A DNA stretch of 64,000 nucleotides from Phycisphaerae bacterium (GCA_030432905.1 JAUILU010000007.1:22570-86569); one strand, 5' to 3'. Numbered from the stretch's first letter, positions 16,987 through 26,162 are shown. Program-made: numbers and translations. The notes: generated by a model from the letters alone, not told the origin.

Positions 16987-17358
16987 TCAGACGCGACGCT
17001 TTTTCCGTGGCCGGCAACCGTTGTGAGGCACCGGGGTGTGGTCTTCAATCGCCGTCACGCGGACACCTGCCGAGACAACGCCGTTGATCGCGGCTTCGCG
17101 GCCGGCGCCTGTGCCGGTGATGCGAACCTCGATTTCGTGCATGCCCATCTTGCGGACCTTGGCGCCGACGGTTTCGCCTGCACGGGTCGCGGCGAACGGG
17201 GTCGCCTTCCGGGTGCCCTTGAAACCGATCGTGCCGGCCGAGTCCCAAGCGAGTGTTTCGCCGTTGAGATCGGTGATGGTGACGAGCGTGTTGTTGTGCG
17301 TGGCTTTGATGTGGGCGATGCCCTTGCCGACGTTTTTGCGAATCTTTTTCTTTGCCAT
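16987..17358 (-). CDS. rpsK: Ribosomal protein S11
   Basis: 123 residues, normal length. It is recognised by [19 protein letters not shown] and the C-terminal [23 protein letters not shown], which contacts 16S rRNA near the mRNA exit site. The order rpmJ-rpsM-rpsK is conventional. Confidence 0.98.
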   Translation of the reverse strand: MAKKKIRKNVGKGIAHIKATHNNTLVTITDLNGETLAWDSAGTIGFKGTRKATPFAATRAGETVGAKVRKMGMHEIEVRITGTGAGREAAINGVVSAGVRVTAIEDHTPVPHNGCRPRKKRRV

Positions 17359-17412
17359 TGTCTGTGACCTTCCAAGCGGCTCGGGCCGCGGCGGCTCCTA
17401 TCGGAACCCTCT

Positions 17413-17790
17413 TTAGCCCTTGACGCCCTTCTTGCCTGCAACAGTCTTCTTGCGTCCCTTACGGGTGCGAGCGTTGCACTTGGTCCGCTGACCGCGGGTC
17501 GGCAAGCCACGCTTGTGACGCTCGCCGCGGTAGCTGCGGATGTCACGCAGACGCTGGATGTTCTGGCCGGTCTGACGACGCAGGGCACCCTCGACAACGA
17601 AACCGGTGTCGATGAGCGAGTTGAGCGTCGCGACCTGCTGGTCGTCGAGCTCGCGGGCCTTGATGTCAGGGGTAATCTGCGCTTCAACCAGGATGTCGGC
17701 CGCGAACTTCGGACCGATTCCGTGAATGTACTGAAGCGAGTAGTAAATCTTCTTGTTATCCGGGATGTCTACACCAGCGATACGGGGCAC
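17413..17790 (-). CDS. rpsM: Ribosomal protein S13
   Basis: 125 residues starting MPRIAGVDIPDNKKIYYSL, with helix-two-turn-helix region YIHGIGPKFAADIL and a basic C-terminal tail after RGQRTKCNARTRKG. It sits in the head of the 30S subunit at the bridge to L5. It lies 17 nt after rpmJ. Confidence 0.98.
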   Translation of the reverse strand: MPRIAGVDIPDNKKIYYSLQYIHGIGPKFAADILVEAQITPDIKARELDDQQVATLNSLIDTGFVVEGALRRQTGQNIQRLRDIRSYRGERHKRGLPTRGQRTKCNARTRKGRKKTVAGKKGVKG

Positions 17791-17807
17791 GCTCGACTCC
17801 TCGTTAG

Positions 17808-17924
17808 TTAGCCTTGAACCTGTTTGTGCTTAGGATCTGTCTTGCAGATCACGCGAACCTTGCCCTTGCGGCGGACAATCTGGCACCCGGTGCACATCCG
17901 CTTTACACTTGATCGAACCTTCAT
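17808..17924 (-). CDS. rpmJ: Ribosomal protein L36 (zinc-binding form)
   Basis: 38 codons starting [14 protein letters not shown] and ending at TAA 17808-17810. Zinc ligands Cys11, Cys14, Cys27 and His33 are all present, so this is the C+ form. It lies between infA and rpsM, its normal position. It contrasts with the cysteine-poor S14 of this same operon. A 237-nt gap separates it from infA upstream. Confidence 0.95.
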   Translation of the reverse strand: MKVRSSVKRMCTGCQIVRRKGKVRVICKTDPKHKQVQG

Positions 17925-18125
17925 CGTCTTGCTCCCGTCCGAGTGACTCGGCGCGGTTGAAACTCGCTCATTTGACCCGTCCTGGAACCGCCGATATGGG
18001 CTGCCAGACCGATCCCACCCACGGCAAGCCGCGGCACAGGAGGGGAGGATAGGCCCCTACAGGCACCCAGGGCCAGCTTTCCTCACACACATTTACCCAA
18101 TCTGCCTACATTTTTTACGATTTTG

Positions 18126-18150
18126 TTTGCCGGCCAGCCAACCCGGCAAA
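18126..18150 (-). promoter_or_regulatory. Stem-loop just after infA
   Basis: Perfect 8-bp stem TTTGCCGG/CCGGCAAA with a 9-nt loop, beginning 11 nt after the infA stop. The downstream strand is A-rich rather than T-rich, so it is a poor intrinsic terminator. It may stabilise the infA 3' end. The remaining gap to rpmJ (17925-18125) shows nothing else I can support, though a separate promoter for rpmJ-rpsM could lie there. Confidence 0.4.
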
Positions 18151-18161
18151 TTCGGCCCGCT

Positions 18162-18386
18162 CTAGTGGCGGTAGGTGATCCGGGCCTTGGAGAGGTCGTA
18201 GGGGCTGATCTCAACGGTCACCTTGTCGCCCGGCAGGATCCGGATGTAGTGCATCCGCATCTTCCCGGAGACATAAGCCAGAACCTCGGTCTCCTGCTCG
18301 TTGGGCAGTTTCACCTTGAACATGGCGTTTGGCAGAGCCTCGAGGACCGTGGCTTCGAATGTGAATTTTTCTTCCTGTTTCGACAT
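18162..18386 (-). CDS. infA: Translation initiation factor IF-1
   Basis: 74 residues forming a single S1-like OB fold: [18 protein letters not shown], then [37 protein letters not shown]. It binds the 30S A site during initiation. Length and order (secY-map-infA-rpmJ) are typical. Confidence 0.98.
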   Translation of the reverse strand: MSKQEEKFTFEATVLEALPNAMFKVKLPNEQETEVLAYVSGKMRMHYIRILPGDKVTVEISPYDLSKARITYRH

Positions 18387-18413
18387 ATGGACGCAATCTT
18401 AGGCCGGCAATGT

Positions 18414-19223
18414 TCAGTATGCCGGGATCGGGGTTATTTCTCGTAAGCCAGTCTCTGTCACCAGCACCGTCCGCTCCTCGTACGCCGCCCTCGCCGGGGC
18501 ACGCCTGGACCACCCATCGGGCTCGGTTCGGCACCGAACCACCAGACCCGGGCCCTCCAAAGTCGGCTCTACAACGACCGGCTCGATCGCCAGAACCATG
18601 CCCGGCAGGAAGACCTCGCACGCTGCAGGTTCGACCCGATCCCAGTACACAGCCGGTGCCGAGTGGAGCGATCGGCCGAGGCCGTGTGCCAGAGCCTCGT
18701 CGGCTAAGTCGTACCCAAGTGCTCTTGCTTCAGCCATCGCTGCTTCTGCGATGCCTGAGATCGGAAGCCCAGGTCCGACCGCACCGACAGCCGCCTCGTA
18801 TACACGTCGCGCTGCCCGAGTGAGGCCGGACGCCCCACCGCCGATCACGACCGTTGTCGCGGCGTCCGTCACTGTCCCGTTTAATTCACACGATGCATCG
18901 ATCGTGATAGCATCGTATTCGGAAAGTTCCATTCGACCAGGCACGCCGTTCACCGCGATCTCGTTCACACTCACTGTCGCGGCGGCTGGGAATACCGGCG
19001 AACCTTGTACTGCAAACCCCTTCAAGATCGGGCAGGCGCCGTGGTCGCGGATGACTTGCTCGACGATGTTGCTGATCGCCTCAGGCGTGACTCCAGTCGC
19101 GACAGCCTCGCGTGCTTCGACGAGTGCGCTAGAAAGCACCCCGCCGCAGTTGACGAGGTGCTCGATCGATTCGTGTGTTGTGCAGAGACTGATCTCGGTG
19201 CTCTGGAACCGCGACCGAGTCAT
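18414..19223 (-). CDS. map: Methionine aminopeptidase-like protein with active-site His replaced
   Basis: 269 residues with the pita-bread fold sequence pattern and in the usual map position after secY. Metal ligands align well: Asp109 (TIDAS), Asp120 (VTDAAT), His180 (AHGLGR), Glu214 (AIEPV) and Glu249 (AAYEERT); the second His (187) is also kept. The residue equivalent to E. coli His79, in the CHGIP motif, is Asn92 (VNGVP). The enzyme normally removes initiator Met from nascent proteins. Activity may be reduced or the substrate changed; another map elsewhere in the genome is possible. Confidence 0.85.
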   Translation of the reverse strand: MTRSRFQSTEISLCTTHESIEHLVNCGGVLSSALVEAREAVATGVTPEAISNIVEQVIRDHGACPILKGFAVQGSPVFPAAATVSVNEIAVNGVPGRMELSEYDAITIDASCELNGTVTDAATTVVIGGGASGLTRAARRVYEAAVGAVGPGLPISGIAEAAMAEARALGYDLADEALAHGLGRSLHSAPAVYWDRVEPAACEVFLPGMVLAIEPVVVEPTLEGPGLVVRCRTEPDGWSRRAPARAAYEERTVLVTETGLREITPIPAY

Positions 19224-19228
19224 CGGCG

Positions 19229-20614
19229 TCAGCTGCGCGGGCCGCGTAGTCTTGGGCCGCGCTCGCCGTCTGAGCCACCCAGGAAGCCCGGGTAGTTCCG
19301 CATGAGCAGGTTGGCCTCGATGCGTTGGACGAAGTCCATGATGACCGACACCACGATGAGCAGGCCGGTACCACCGAGGAACTGAGTGACCGTGAAGTCG
19401 ATGTTCAGCGCCCTGTTGACGACCATCGGCAACACCGCGATCACCGCGAGGAACGCTGCGCCGACGAAGGTGATGCGTTCCATCACGTTCTCGAGGTACT
19501 CGGCGGTACGCGGGCCCGGACGAAGACCCGGGATGAACGAGCCGTGGTCTCTAAGCTGCTTGGACATCTCTTCCGGGTTGAACTGCACGGTGATCCAGAA
19601 GTAGCTGAAGAAATACACCATGACGATGTACAGCAGCACATACGGGTATTCGCCGAAGTTGAAGTTGGTACTCAGCCAAGAGACGACCGCTTTCCACATC
19701 GTACCCTCGGTAGCCGATCCGTCGAGGGCGCTAAAGAGCACCGACGGGAAGATCATGAGCGAGCTTGCGAAGATGATGGGCATGACGCCGCCGTGGTTGA
19801 CACGGAGCGGGAGGTAGCTGCGTTGGCCGCCGAAGACCTGTCGGCCTCGGGTGTGCTTGGCCTGCTGGATCGGGATGCGGCGCTGGGCGACGGTCATGAT
19901 GACCGAACCCGCGACGACGAGCACGAAGCCGCCGATGATCATGAGCAGACCGAGCGGCCCGATCTTGCTTGTGTCAGTCGGGTCGTAGTTGTTGATGATC
20001 CAGATGACCGCACCGGGCATGCCGGCGAGGATGCCCGCCATGATGATCATGGAGACGCCGTTGCCGATGCCGTACTTGTCGATCTGCTCGCCGAGCCACA
20101 TGAGGAACACGGTGCCCGCGGTCAGCGCCGAGACTCCCATGACCCACCAGAGCGGGTTGTGTGCCCATTGCGGGTACACGATGCCCTGCGATGTGATGAA
20201 CGACATCCACGCGATGCCCTGCACGATACAGAGACCGACGGTGACGTAACGAGTCCATTCCTGGATCTTCTGGCGACCGGTCGGCCCGTCGTCCTGGATC
20301 TTCTTCAGCGCGGGCGAAACCGACGCGAGAAGCTGAAAGATAATCGAGGCCGAGATGTAGGGCATGATGCCCAGACCGAAGATCGTTGATTGGCTGAAAG
20401 AACCACCCGAGAAGATCGCGACGTACTCGGCGGCGCGGCTGGCGGCGTTACCCTCGGCCTTGGCGAGGCTGAAGAACGACGCTAGTTGCTCCTGGCTAAC
20501 GCCCGGCAGCGGGATCCAGTACCCGATGCGGTACACCACGAGCATGCCGAGCGTGAAGAGGATCTTCGTGCGCAGCTCGGGGATGCGGAAAACGTTCGCC
20601 AGAGCCTGAAACAT
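19229..20614 (-). CDS. secY: Preprotein translocase subunit SecY
   Basis: 461 residues with about ten membrane segments. The N-terminus has RTKILFTLGMLVVYRIGYWIPLPG, the plug region follows, and the C-terminal half has the conserved FNPEEMSKQLRDHGSFIPGLRPG cytoplasmic loop. It is the channel of the Sec translocon. It follows rplO by 81 nt and precedes map by 5 nt. Confidence 0.97.
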   Translation of the reverse strand: MFQALANVFRIPELRTKILFTLGMLVVYRIGYWIPLPGVSQEQLASFFSLAKAEGNAASRAAEYVAIFSGGSFSQSTIFGLGIMPYISASIIFQLLASVSPALKKIQDDGPTGRQKIQEWTRYVTVGLCIVQGIAWMSFITSQGIVYPQWAHNPLWWVMGVSALTAGTVFLMWLGEQIDKYGIGNGVSMIIMAGILAGMPGAVIWIINNYDPTDTSKIGPLGLLMIIGGFVLVVAGSVIMTVAQRRIPIQQAKHTRGRQVFGGQRSYLPLRVNHGGVMPIIFASSLMIFPSVLFSALDGSATEGTMWKAVVSWLSTNFNFGEYPYVLLYIVMVYFFSYFWITVQFNPEEMSKQLRDHGSFIPGLRPGPRTAEYLENVMERITFVGAAFLAVIAVLPMVVNRALNIDFTVTQFLGGTGLLIVVSVIMDFVQRIEANLLMRNYPGFLGGSDGERGPRLRGPRS

Positions 20615-20695
20615 GCGTTGGAATGCTCCACGTTGGATGCGCCGAATCCAACCCGCGACGGATCATCATTCGACCGGTCCAACCGTATTGGTCAA

Positions 20696-21256
20696 TCAGC
20701 CGGCGTTCTTGCCACGGCGAAGCTTCTTCGTGAGATTTTTCGGTGAACGGTCGTCGCTGTTGCGATCAACACCGCGGACCCGGTCCCGGCGTGTGCCAGT
20801 TTCCTTGACGCTGCCGCCGGCGCCCTCGATGTGCTTGCGTGCACCATCGGTCACGCGGCTGACCTCGACATCGAGCTTGACCTTGAGGCCGTCGTCACCA
20901 ACGGAGCCGAGGATCTTGATGTCGCGGCTGTCGTCGCGGACGAGGCCGGCCTTGACAAGCGAAGCAGTGTTGACCGAGCCGCCCTTGGCGAAGTCGCTGT
21001 GCGCGACGATCTCGCGGAGGTTGACGGTCCAGAAGTTGATGGTGAAGTTGGTGTTTGAGAAACCGAACTTCGGCATCCGGCGGAAGTACGGCATCTGGCC
21101 GCCTTCGAACTGGAAGCGTGTGCTGTGGCCGCGACGGCTGCCGGCACCCTTGTGACCGCGGCCAGACTGCTTGCCCCAACCCGAGCCGTGACCGCGACCG
21201 ATGCGCTTGCGCTTCCGGTTCTTGCCAGCCTGCTCTGTGATCTCGTGAATCATCAT
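20696..21256 (-). CDS. rplO: Ribosomal protein L15
   Basis: 186 residues (about 150 is common). It has the glycine-rich N-terminus KRKRIGRGHGSGWGKQSGRGHKG and GQMPYFRRMPKFGF. The C-terminal 45 residues form a basic Arg/Lys/Ser-rich tail beyond the usual end. It directly follows rpsE; rpmD (L30), which usually separates the two, is absent. Confidence 0.96.
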   Translation of the reverse strand: MMIHEITEQAGKNRKRKRIGRGHGSGWGKQSGRGHKGAGSRRGHSTRFQFEGGQMPYFRRMPKFGFSNTNFTINFWTVNLREIVAHSDFAKGGSVNTASLVKAGLVRDDSRDIKILGSVGDDGLKVKLDVEVSRVTDGARKHIEGAGGSVKETGTRRDRVRGVDRNSDDRSPKNLTKKLRRGKNAG

Positions 21257-21303
21257 GGTGAATCATCTCCGGCCGAATCCGTCATCGGCCTGTTGAATCT
21301 AGA

Positions 21304-22020
21304 TTAGCTCTCGCTCTTGTCTTCGCTCGAATCGTCGCCGGCCGCATCGCCCTCGGGCTTTGCTTCTTCGTCTGCCGGTGCCTCAGCAGCCGGTTCCTCG
21401 GCTGGCTTGGCTTCTTCAGGACGCTCAACGCGAACCTCTTCCGCGGTCAGCACCCGACCGCCCGTGGAGCCGCCGACCGAGCCGCTGGACATGAATCGGC
21501 CAGCACGCTCGATGCGCTCTTCGATGTCGGTCGTCTCGATCTCGATGCCGCGAAGCTCCGAGACCAACTCCTTGGTGCGGAGCTTGCTGAGCGCGTCGAA
21601 GACGGCCTTGATGACGTTGACCTTGTTGGTCGAGCCGTAGACCTTGGTCATGCAGTCGGTGATGCCGACAAGTTCCAGGATCGAACGGACGCTCGTGCCG
21701 GCGATAACACCGGTACCGGGCGAAGCCGGGAGCAGCCGAACGGTCGTGGCGAGGAAGCGGCCCTCGATCTCGTGCGGGATCGTGCCGCCGACCAGCGGAA
21801 CAGAAATGATGTTCCGCTTGGCGTGCTTTTCGGCCTTCTCGATCGCCATCGGCACTTCTTGGCTCTTGGCGTGCGCGTACCCTGCCCGGCCGCGTCGGTC
21901 ACCGACGATGACCATCGCACCAAAGCTAAAGCGCCTGCCGCCCTTGACGGTCGCAGCGGTACGGAAGATCCCGGCCGTGTGCGACTCGAGCTGCGACGAT
22001 TTTTCCATCAACTCAGCCAT
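21304..22020 (-). CDS. rpsE: Ribosomal protein S5 with acidic C-terminal extension
   Basis: 238 residues from the ATG at 22018-22020; an upstream TTG at 22053 is less likely. The dsRNA-binding fold region VKGGRRFSFGAMVIVGDRRGRAGYA and the LLPASPGTGVIAG loop are clear. The core ends near residue 175. The last 60 residues are an Ala/Pro/Glu/Asp-rich tail that looks disordered. S5 helps maintain decoding fidelity and mRNA helicase activity at the entry tunnel. Confidence 0.96.
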   Translation of the reverse strand: MAELMEKSSQLESHTAGIFRTAATVKGGRRFSFGAMVIVGDRRGRAGYAHAKSQEVPMAIEKAEKHAKRNIISVPLVGGTIPHEIEGRFLATTVRLLPASPGTGVIAGTSVRSILELVGITDCMTKVYGSTNKVNVIKAVFDALSKLRTKELVSELRGIEIETTDIEERIERAGRFMSSGSVGGSTGGRVLTAEEVRVERPEEAKPAEEPAAEAPADEEAKPEGDAAGDDSSEDKSES

Positions 22021-22068
22021 GCTTATCCCATCAGCGGCTTGTGCCGCGATCAAACGTCCAACTCAAAC

Positions 22069-22431
22069 TTAGAACTGCAATCCACCTTCGCGGGCACCGT
22101 CGGCAAGGGCCTTGATCCGCCCGTGGTACTGGAACCCGCCGCGATCGAACACGACCTTCTTCACACCAGCCGCGGCTGCCTTCTCGGCGACCTTCGCGCC
22201 GACGGCCTTGGCTGCATTCACATCGCCGGTCTTGTCCAGGCCCATGCCCTTGTCCCGCGTCGATGCGGAAGCCAGGGTTTTGCCCTCGAGATCGTCGATC
22301 ACCTGTGCGTACACATGGTTCAGCGAGCGGTACACGGCAAGACGGGGCTTCTCGGCGGTGCCGATCATCGTCTTGCGTGCGCCCTTGCGCCGACGCCACT
22401 GCCGCTTTGCTTTGAGCTTGTTCTTGTTCAT
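22069..22431 (-). CDS. rplR: Ribosomal protein L18
   Basis: 120 residues, normal length. It has the basic N-terminus [35 protein letters not shown] and the C-terminal [26 protein letters not shown]. It binds 5S rRNA. It lies between rplF and rpsE. Confidence 0.98.
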   Translation of the reverse strand: MNKNKLKAKRQWRRRKGARKTMIGTAEKPRLAVYRSLNHVYAQVIDDLEGKTLASASTRDKGMGLDKTGDVNAAKAVGAKVAEKAAAAGVKKVVFDRGGFQYHGRIKALADGAREGGLQF

Positions 22432-22480
22432 CGCTTCTACCTACGCGGCCAGGAGGCCGACTGAAATTCCTACTACCTGC

Positions 22481-23026
22481 TTAGCTACCGAACTGCTTGC
22501 CCTGCTTGCGGCGGATGACCTCGTCGGTGTACTTGATGCCCTTGCCGTTGTAAGGCTCGGGCTTGCGGACCGCACGGGCCTGAGCCGCGAACTGACCGAC
22601 GGCCTGCTTGTCGGCGCCTGAGATCCGGATGATCTGCTTGTCGACGACAACGTTCACACCCATCGGGATCGCGACAGGGATGGCGTTGGCGTAGCCGACC
22701 GAGAGCTTGAGCTCCTGGCCTGCGACCTGAGCACCCCAGCCGACACCGACGATGTCGAGCGAACGCTCGTAGCCGTCCTTGGTGCCGTTGACCATGTTCT
22801 GGATCAGAGCACGGGTCGTGCCCCAGAGCGCCTTGGCCTGGCGGGTTGCCTCGCCCTTGATCGAGCAGACGATCGACTTCTCGTCCTCGGACCAAGCGAT
22901 GTTGATCAGCGGGGAGAACTCTCTGCTGAGCGACCCCTTCGGGCCCTCGACCGAAACGGTCTGCCCGTTGAGGCTCACCTTGACCCCAGCGGGGATCTCG
23001 ACTGCTTTGTTTCCTACTCGCGACAT
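22481..23026 (-). CDS. rplF: Ribosomal protein L6
   Basis: 181 residues, normal length, with two tandem L6 folds. It starts MSRVGNKAVEIPAGVKV and ends with the RKPEPYNGKGIKYTDEVIRRKQGK signature. It sits near the factor-binding site of the 50S subunit. Confidence 0.98.
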   Translation of the reverse strand: MSRVGNKAVEIPAGVKVSLNGQTVSVEGPKGSLSREFSPLINIAWSEDEKSIVCSIKGEATRQAKALWGTTRALIQNMVNGTKDGYERSLDIVGVGWGAQVAGQELKLSVGYANAIPVAIPMGVNVVVDKQIIRISGADKQAVGQFAAQARAVRKPEPYNGKGIKYTDEVIRRKQGKQFGS

Positions 23027-23060
23027 CGTGTCACTCCAGTCAGCTTACTTCCGACTTCAA

Positions 23061-23459
23061 TCAATCAACTGTGCAAAGCAGCTCGCCGCCGATACGCCGG
23101 CTACGGCATTCACGATCCGAGAGCACGCCGCTCGAGGTCGAGACGATCCCGATGCCCATGCCCTGAAGCGGACGGGGGAGATCTTCGACACCCGAGTACA
23201 CCCGGCAGCCGGGCTTGCTCTCGCGGGTCAGGCGGTTGAGCACCTGCTCGCCGCGCGGGCCGTACTTCAGCGAGATACGGATCAGGCCCTGCCTGCCGTC
23301 TTCTACGACTTCGTAACCGTTGATGTAGCCCTCGCTCTTCAGCACGTCCGCGATGCCGCGGCACACCTTGCTGTTCAAGCAGTCCACCATCTTGGCGCGG
23401 TTGCGTCCCGCGTTTCGGATGCGTGTGAGCATGTCGGCTATTGGATCACTCATGGCCAT
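23061..23459 (-). CDS. rpsH: Ribosomal protein S8
   Basis: About 132 residues. Three ATGs (23465, 23459, 23453) precede SDPIADMLTRIRNA; the one at 23459 best fits the GAGGG box 9 nt upstream. The C-terminus GIGIVSTSSGVLSDRECRSRRIGGELLCTVD is the S8 signature. It organises the central domain of 16S rRNA, and in E. coli S8 represses this operon at rplE. Confidence 0.96.
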   Translation of the reverse strand: MAMSDPIADMLTRIRNAGRNRAKMVDCLNSKVCRGIADVLKSEGYINGYEVVEDGRQGLIRISLKYGPRGEQVLNRLTRESKPGCRVYSGVEDLPRPLQGMGIGIVSTSSGVLSDRECRSRRIGGELLCTVD

Positions 23460-23516
23460 AATCATCTGCCCTCGACGACTCTGCGTCTTTCTACAAGGCC
23501 CCTATCGAACTCTCGA

Positions 23517-23702
23517 CTACCAGCTGGACTTCCGCATGCCCGGGATCTTGCCCTCAAGCGCGAGCTTGCGGAGCATGATCCGGCTGACACGGAACTTGCG
23601 GTACACGCCGCGGGCGCGACCGGTCAGCTCACATCGCCTGACAGTTCTCGACGAGAACTTCGGGGTCTTCTTTGTCTTTGCGATTTGCGCTTTGCTTGCC
23701 AT
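23517..23702 (-). CDS. rpsN: Ribosomal protein S14, short form without zinc cysteines
   Basis: 61 residues from the ATG at 23700-23702, which lies 1 nt after the rplE stop. The length and ending [14 protein letters not shown] match the short (zinc-type) S14. Of the four zinc cysteines only Cys24 remains: the others are Thr27, Ser40 and Met43. It is therefore a short C-minus variant, presumably stable without zinc. It lies in the 30S head. Confidence 0.95.
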   Translation of the reverse strand: MASKAQIAKTKKTPKFSSRTVRRCELTGRARGVYRKFRVSRIMLRKLALEGKIPGMRKSSW

Positions 23703-23703
23703 A

Positions 23704-24315
23704 TCAGTTCTTCGCCTCTGTCTTAGCAAACGGCATCCCCAGACCATCGAGCACGAATCTGCTGAGCTCGGGGTTGGAGTTGCGGAATACGAAGTTGATG
23801 TTCATGCCGTGGGTGAAGCTCACCTCGGCCATATTGATTTCCGGGAACACGCCCTGCTCGGTCAGGCCCATCGAGTAGTTGCCCTGACGGTCGAACGCCT
23901 TGGTCGGGAGACCGCGGAAGTCCTTGATACGCGGGGCAGCAAGGTGGATGAACCTATCGAGGAAGTGCCACATGCGGTCGCGGCGGATGGTCACCATGAC
24001 AGCCGAGTCGTAGCCCTCGCGAACCTTGAAGTTCGAGACACTCTTCTTGGCTGCCACGAACACGGGCTTCTGACCGGTGATGGTCGAGAGCGTGCTAGCG
24101 ACGGTCTGCTTGATGTTCGCCGGGACCTTCGTGCCGTCGAGGTGACGGCCGATGTTCACGTTGAACACGATCTTCTCGAGCTTTGGCTGAGCCATCGGGT
24201 TCGTGATGCCGAACTTCTCGCCGAGCTGCGCCTTGATGGTCTCTTTGTAGACCTTGGCGAGCCTGGCCTCGGGCAGCGGCCCGGTCGGTTCGGTTGGTGC
24301 TTTGTTCTTTGCCAT
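23704..24315 (-). CDS. rplE: Ribosomal protein L5
   Basis: 203 residues, slightly longer than the usual 180 because of a 15-residue N-terminal leader. Conserved [29 protein letters not shown] and [24 protein letters not shown] are present. It binds 5S rRNA and the P-site tRNA elbow. Confidence 0.97.
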   Translation of the reverse strand: MAKNKAPTEPTGPLPEARLAKVYKETIKAQLGEKFGITNPMAQPKLEKIVFNVNIGRHLDGTKVPANIKQTVASTLSTITGQKPVFVAAKKSVSNFKVREGYDSAVMVTIRRDRMWHFLDRFIHLAAPRIKDFRGLPTKAFDRQGNYSMGLTEQGVFPEINMAEVSFTHGMNINFVFRNSNPELSRFVLDGLGMPFAKTEAKN

Positions 24316-24364
24316 CTCTTACGCTCCGCTGACCGGTCGGGTCAGCCGTTAGGAATGAATCCGA

Positions 24365-24703
24365 TTACTTCTTTTTTGCCGGCGAAACCTTGCCGAGCAC
24401 CTTGCCGCCCTTGACCGCGACGCGGTCCTTGCTGCCGTCGTCGTTGATCTGGAACCTCACACGCGTCGGCTGGCCGTCGACGACCGGGCTGACGTTGGAG
24501 ATGTGGATCGAGGCTTCCTTCGTGATGATGGAGCCCTGCGGGTTGATGCGCGTCGGCCTGACGTGCTTGGTCTGGAGATTGATGCCTTTGATGACGACGC
24601 GGTCTGACTTGGTCAGCACGCGGGAGATCTCGCCGGTCTGGCCCTTGTGAGAGCCAGCGGTAATCATCACCTGGTCGCCTTTGCGGACGTGACGAGCTGC
24701 CAT
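24365..24703 (-). CDS. rplX: Ribosomal protein L24
   Basis: 112 residues with the KOW motif HVRKGDQVMITAGSHKGQTGEI at the start and HVRPTRINPQGSI in the middle. It is an early assembly protein of the 50S subunit. Its start is 1 nt after the rplN stop. Confidence 0.98.
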   Translation of the reverse strand: MAARHVRKGDQVMITAGSHKGQTGEISRVLTKSDRVVIKGINLQTKHVRPTRINPQGSIITKEASIHISNVSPVVDGQPTRVRFQINDDGSKDRVAVKGGKVLGKVSPAKKK

Positions 24704-24704
24704 A

Positions 24705-25091
24705 TCAAACCACCTCCGGCGCGAGCGAAACGATCTTCATGAAATTCTTCTCGCGGAGTTCACGGGCGACCGGTCCGAAGATGCGGGTGCCCTTGGGGTT
24801 GCCCTCATCGTTGATGAGCACAACCGCGTTGTTATCGAATGAGACGTACGAGCCGTCGGCGCGACGCGTGGCCTTCTTGGTCCGAACGACGATCGCCTTG
24901 GACATATCACCGGACTTGATGTCAGAACCGGGAAGAGCCTTCTTCACCGAGATCATGACCTTGTCGCCGATGAACGCCTGCTTGCGGGTGTATTGCCCGC
25001 GAGCGGTTGATCCGCCGTATACGCGGATGACGTATGCGATCTTTGCGCCGGAGTTGTCGGCAACCTCGCATCTTGATTCTTGCTGAAGCAT
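24705..25091 (-). CDS. rplN: Ribosomal protein L14
   Basis: 128 residues. It begins [17 protein letters not shown] and ends with the signature [26 protein letters not shown]. It forms an intersubunit bridge and is the binding site for RsfS-type factors in other bacteria. It is slightly longer than the common 122 residues, with extra residues around 84-95. Confidence 0.98.
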   Translation of the reverse strand: MLQQESRCEVADNSGAKIAYVIRVYGGSTARGQYTRKQAFIGDKVMISVKKALPGSDIKSGDMSKAIVVRTKKATRRADGSYVSFDNNAVVLINDEGNPKGTRIFGPVARELREKNFMKIVSLAPEVV

Positions 25092-25117
25092 CTCGTGCGT
25101 CCTTTAGCCTTGGCCGG

Positions 25118-25393
25118 TTAGACCAGGCCCCCGCTGCGTACAACCCTGACCAGTTCCCAGCTCTTGGTCTTGCTGACCGGCCGGCACTCGCGGACCTCGA
25201 CCAGGTCACCCTTCTTCGACTCGTTGTTCTCGTCATGAACCTGGAGCACGGTGCGGCCCTTGACGTACTTGCCGTACTTGGGGTGCTTGGTCATGAAGTT
25301 CACAACAACCCTGCGTGACTTGTCACGCTTGTCGGATTCGACCGTGCCCTGGCGGGTCTTGGCCTTCGTTTCGTTGGTCGATTGCTCGCTCAC
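25118..25393 (-). CDS. rpsQ: Ribosomal protein S17
   Basis: 91 residues with OB-fold motifs [15 protein letters not shown] and the signature [22 protein letters not shown]. It binds the 5' domain of 16S rRNA. It lies between rpmC and rplN as usual. Confidence 0.98.
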   Translation of the reverse strand: MSEQSTNETKAKTRQGTVESDKRDKSRRVVVNFMTKHPKYGKYVKGRTVLQVHDENNESKKGDLVEVRECRPVSKTKSWELVRVVRSGGLV

Positions 25394-25453
25394 TCGTCAG
25401 TCCTTATCACCCCTGCCGGGGCCCTTGGTCATCGTTGACCCTTATCTGCTGCC

Positions 25454-25675
25454 TTACGCGTTTGCCGTCTCTGCCTGCCGCCTGGTCTGCTCGGTGCGGA
25501 GCCTTGCGACGTTGCGCCGGAGGGTCCCGAACTGAGAGTTGTCCTCGACCTTCTCGGTCACGGTCTGGCAACGCAGCTTGTAAATCTGATCGCGGAACTT
25601 GCGGATCGAGACCGAGATCTCTTCGTCCGTCAGGTCACGCACCTTCGCGCCGGTCAGTTCTTCTTTTTTCGCCAT
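25454..25675 (-). CDS. rpmC: Ribosomal protein L29
   Basis: 73 residues, a two-helix protein: DLTDEEISVSIRKFRDQIYKLR then LRRNVARLRTEQTRR. It sits at the exit tunnel where signal recognition particle and trigger factor dock. Order rplP-rpmC-rpsQ is normal. Confidence 0.96.
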   Translation of the reverse strand: MAKKEELTGAKVRDLTDEEISVSIRKFRDQIYKLRCQTVTEKVEDNSQFGTLRRNVARLRTEQTRRQAETANA

Positions 25676-25697
25676 CGCTCGACTCCTGACCGTCTGA

Positions 25698-26123
25698 TCA
25701 GACGCTCACACGCCTTGTCACAAACCGGCACTGGACCGGCATTTTCATCGCTACACGAACCATCGTCTGACGGGCAAACGACTCGGACACGCCCGCCATC
25801 TCGAAGAGCATGGTGCCCCGCTTGACGCGTGCTGCCCAGTAGTCCACGTCTGCCTTACCCTTACCCATTCGGGTTTCGAGCGGCTTCTTGGAAACCGGCT
25901 TGTCCGGGAAGACACGGATGAACAGCTTGCCCTGGCGCTTCGAAAAGTGCTGTGCAGCAATTCGGCCGGCCTCGAGCTGACGAGCCGTGATCCACGCCGA
26001 CTCGAGGCTCTGCAGCCCGTAGTCGCCGTAAGCAACGAAGTTGCCCTTGGTCGCGTCCCGGTTCACCCGGCTTGTCCGCCGGAACTCTTTCCGGTGCTTG
26101 ACTCTCTTTGGCATCAGTGCCAT
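25698..26123 (-). CDS. rplP: Ribosomal protein L16
   Basis: 141 residues, normal length. The ATG at 26121-26123 has a GAGG box 7 nt upstream and encodes [12 protein letters not shown]. It contains [28 protein letters not shown] and [25 protein letters not shown]. It contacts the A-site tRNA elbow. Confidence 0.98.
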   Translation of the reverse strand: MALMPKRVKHRKEFRRTSRVNRDATKGNFVAYGDYGLQSLESAWITARQLEAGRIAAQHFSKRQGKLFIRVFPDKPVSKKPLETRMGKGKADVDYWAARVKRGTMLFEMAGVSESFARQTMVRVAMKMPVQCRFVTRRVSV

Positions 26124-26162
26124 GTCAACGCCTCACTTCTAAAGCCGCGGGTCTCGCGGTTC

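Noticed and set aside
18598..19305. Long plus-strand frames opposite map, secY and other genes
   Set aside because: Same shadow effect. No Shine-Dalgarno, no domain, and they overlap well-supported essential genes.
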